A stretch of DNA of 64,000 nt from Streptomyces katrae. GTDB lineage: Bacteria; Actinomycetota; Actinomycetes; Streptomycetales; Streptomycetaceae. Where the stretch lies: the NCBI RefSeq assembly GCF_000717655.1, contig NZ_JNZY01000004.1, forward strand, positions 221,770 to 285,769, read 5' to 3'. The notes under the pieces were generated by a model. The model had not been told where the DNA came from. It saw only the letters and a program-made list of their open reading frames with translations, and did no database searches. The translations under genes were made by a program, and so were the position numbers. Positions 63,728 to 64,000 of the stretch are shown here, in pieces; within the stretch, counting starts at the first letter, position 1, and every line of letters begins with the position of its first letter.

Positions 63728-64000
63728 GTGCCTGCTACCCGTACCACCTTCACGACCCTGCGCCGCGGCGTCGCCGCCGTTGCCGCCCTGCCGCTGCTGA
63801 TCGGCGTGCTCGCCTCCTGCGGCTACGGCTCCCAGGCCGACAAGCCGGCGGACAAGAAGGCGAACACCGCCGCGGACGGCGCCAAGAAGCTCTCCGCGCC
63901 CGAGGTGCGTATCGGGTACTTCCCGAACCTGACGCATGCCACCGCTCTGGTCGGTCTCCAGGAGGGCCTGATCGCCAAGGAGCTGGGCGCCACCGCGATC
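63728..64000 (+). CDS. Sulfonate/nitrate/taurine-type ABC transporter substrate-binding lipoprotein, 3' end cut off
   Basis: GTG 63728 (GAGAGGAAG upstream) starts 91 visible codons. A basic n-region (TTFTTLRRG), a hydrophobic core and the lipobox LASC at residues about 28-31 mark a lipoprotein. After a Lys/Ala-rich linker comes PEVRIGYFPNLTHATALVGLQEGL, the start of the SsuA/NrtA/TauA binding fold. The cys neighbours suggest an organosulfur substrate such as aliphatic sulfonates. Permease and ATPase genes are expected beyond the window. Confidence 0.85.
   Translation, partial: MPATRTTFTTLRRGVAAVAALPLLIGVLASCGYGSQADKPADKKANTAADGAKKLSAPEVRIGYFPNLTHATALVGLQEGLIAKELGATAI

Overview
The window is very GC-rich DNA with strong third-position GC bias, GTG/TTG starts, GGAGG-type ribosome binding sites and tightly overlapped ATGA operons. 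Gene content (geosmin synthase, DUF2637 membrane protein, many lone regulators, cob, xdh and cys sets of the actinomycete type) points to a Streptomyces or very close relative, chromosomal rather than plasmid or phage. No tRNA, rRNA, insertion sequence or CRISPR array was seen.

Layout. 1-1862: a truncated FAD oxidoreductase and a short-chain dehydrogenase. 2017-12907: anaerobic/aerobic-hybrid corrin ring genes in three units: cobL-cobM-cobK (+), cobG-cobH-cobIJ (-), and cobN (+) behind a cobalamin riboswitch; a small zinc-ribbon-like protein gene sits between the first two. 13016-24442: an accessory island with a 2256-residue secreted RHS/HINT polymorphic toxin, its probable immunity gene, and a divergent 1370-residue secreted VCBS/lectin protein. 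24651-28234: geosmin synthase and a secreted beta-propeller protein. 28364-37267: a purine-salvage/catabolism block on the minus strand (three-subunit xanthine dehydrogenase, NCS2 purine permease, XdhC-type maturation factor), with a divergent PucR-type regulator. 37422-49872: mixed single genes, including a TPR-like protein, a GntR regulator, an FhuF-like iron reductase behind an iron box, a DUF2637 membrane protein, an anti-sigma-like ATPase, a Pro/Gly-rich PP2C-like protein, a lone ketosynthase and an F420/FMN-type oxidoreductase. Two broken genes lie here: a pyruvate oxidase remnant and a subtilase that has lost its catalytic serine. 49964-57577: RsgA, VOC, AraC, BrkB, AidB-type acyl-CoA dehydrogenase, a GAF regulator and an acetyltransferase. 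57772-64000: the assimilatory sulfate reduction operon (leader peptide, sulfite reductase, zinc-ribbon peptide, cysH, cysC, cysD, cysN), followed by a second leader-like ORF and the start of a sulfonate/nitrate-type ABC transporter lipoprotein.

How the genes work together. The cob genes methylate and contract precorrin-2 and insert cobalt; the B12 riboswitch limits CobN, and its closing helix ends directly at the AUG. The xdh block imports purines, oxidises hypoxanthine/xanthine and matures the molybdenum enzyme under PucR control. The cys operon activates sulfate (CysDN), phosphorylates or directly reduces APS (CysC, CysH), and reduces sulfite to sulfide (Sir). The toxin is a modular protein whose C-terminal tip and immunity gene look AT-richer than the shell, as expected for tip exchange.

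Most worth following up: the unassigned toxin tip, the cysteine-containing leader ORFs, the P1-to-AUG riboswitch geometry, the metal-ligand-rich insert in the xanthine dehydrogenase iron-sulfur subunit, and the structured 5' leader of the geosmin synthase gene.
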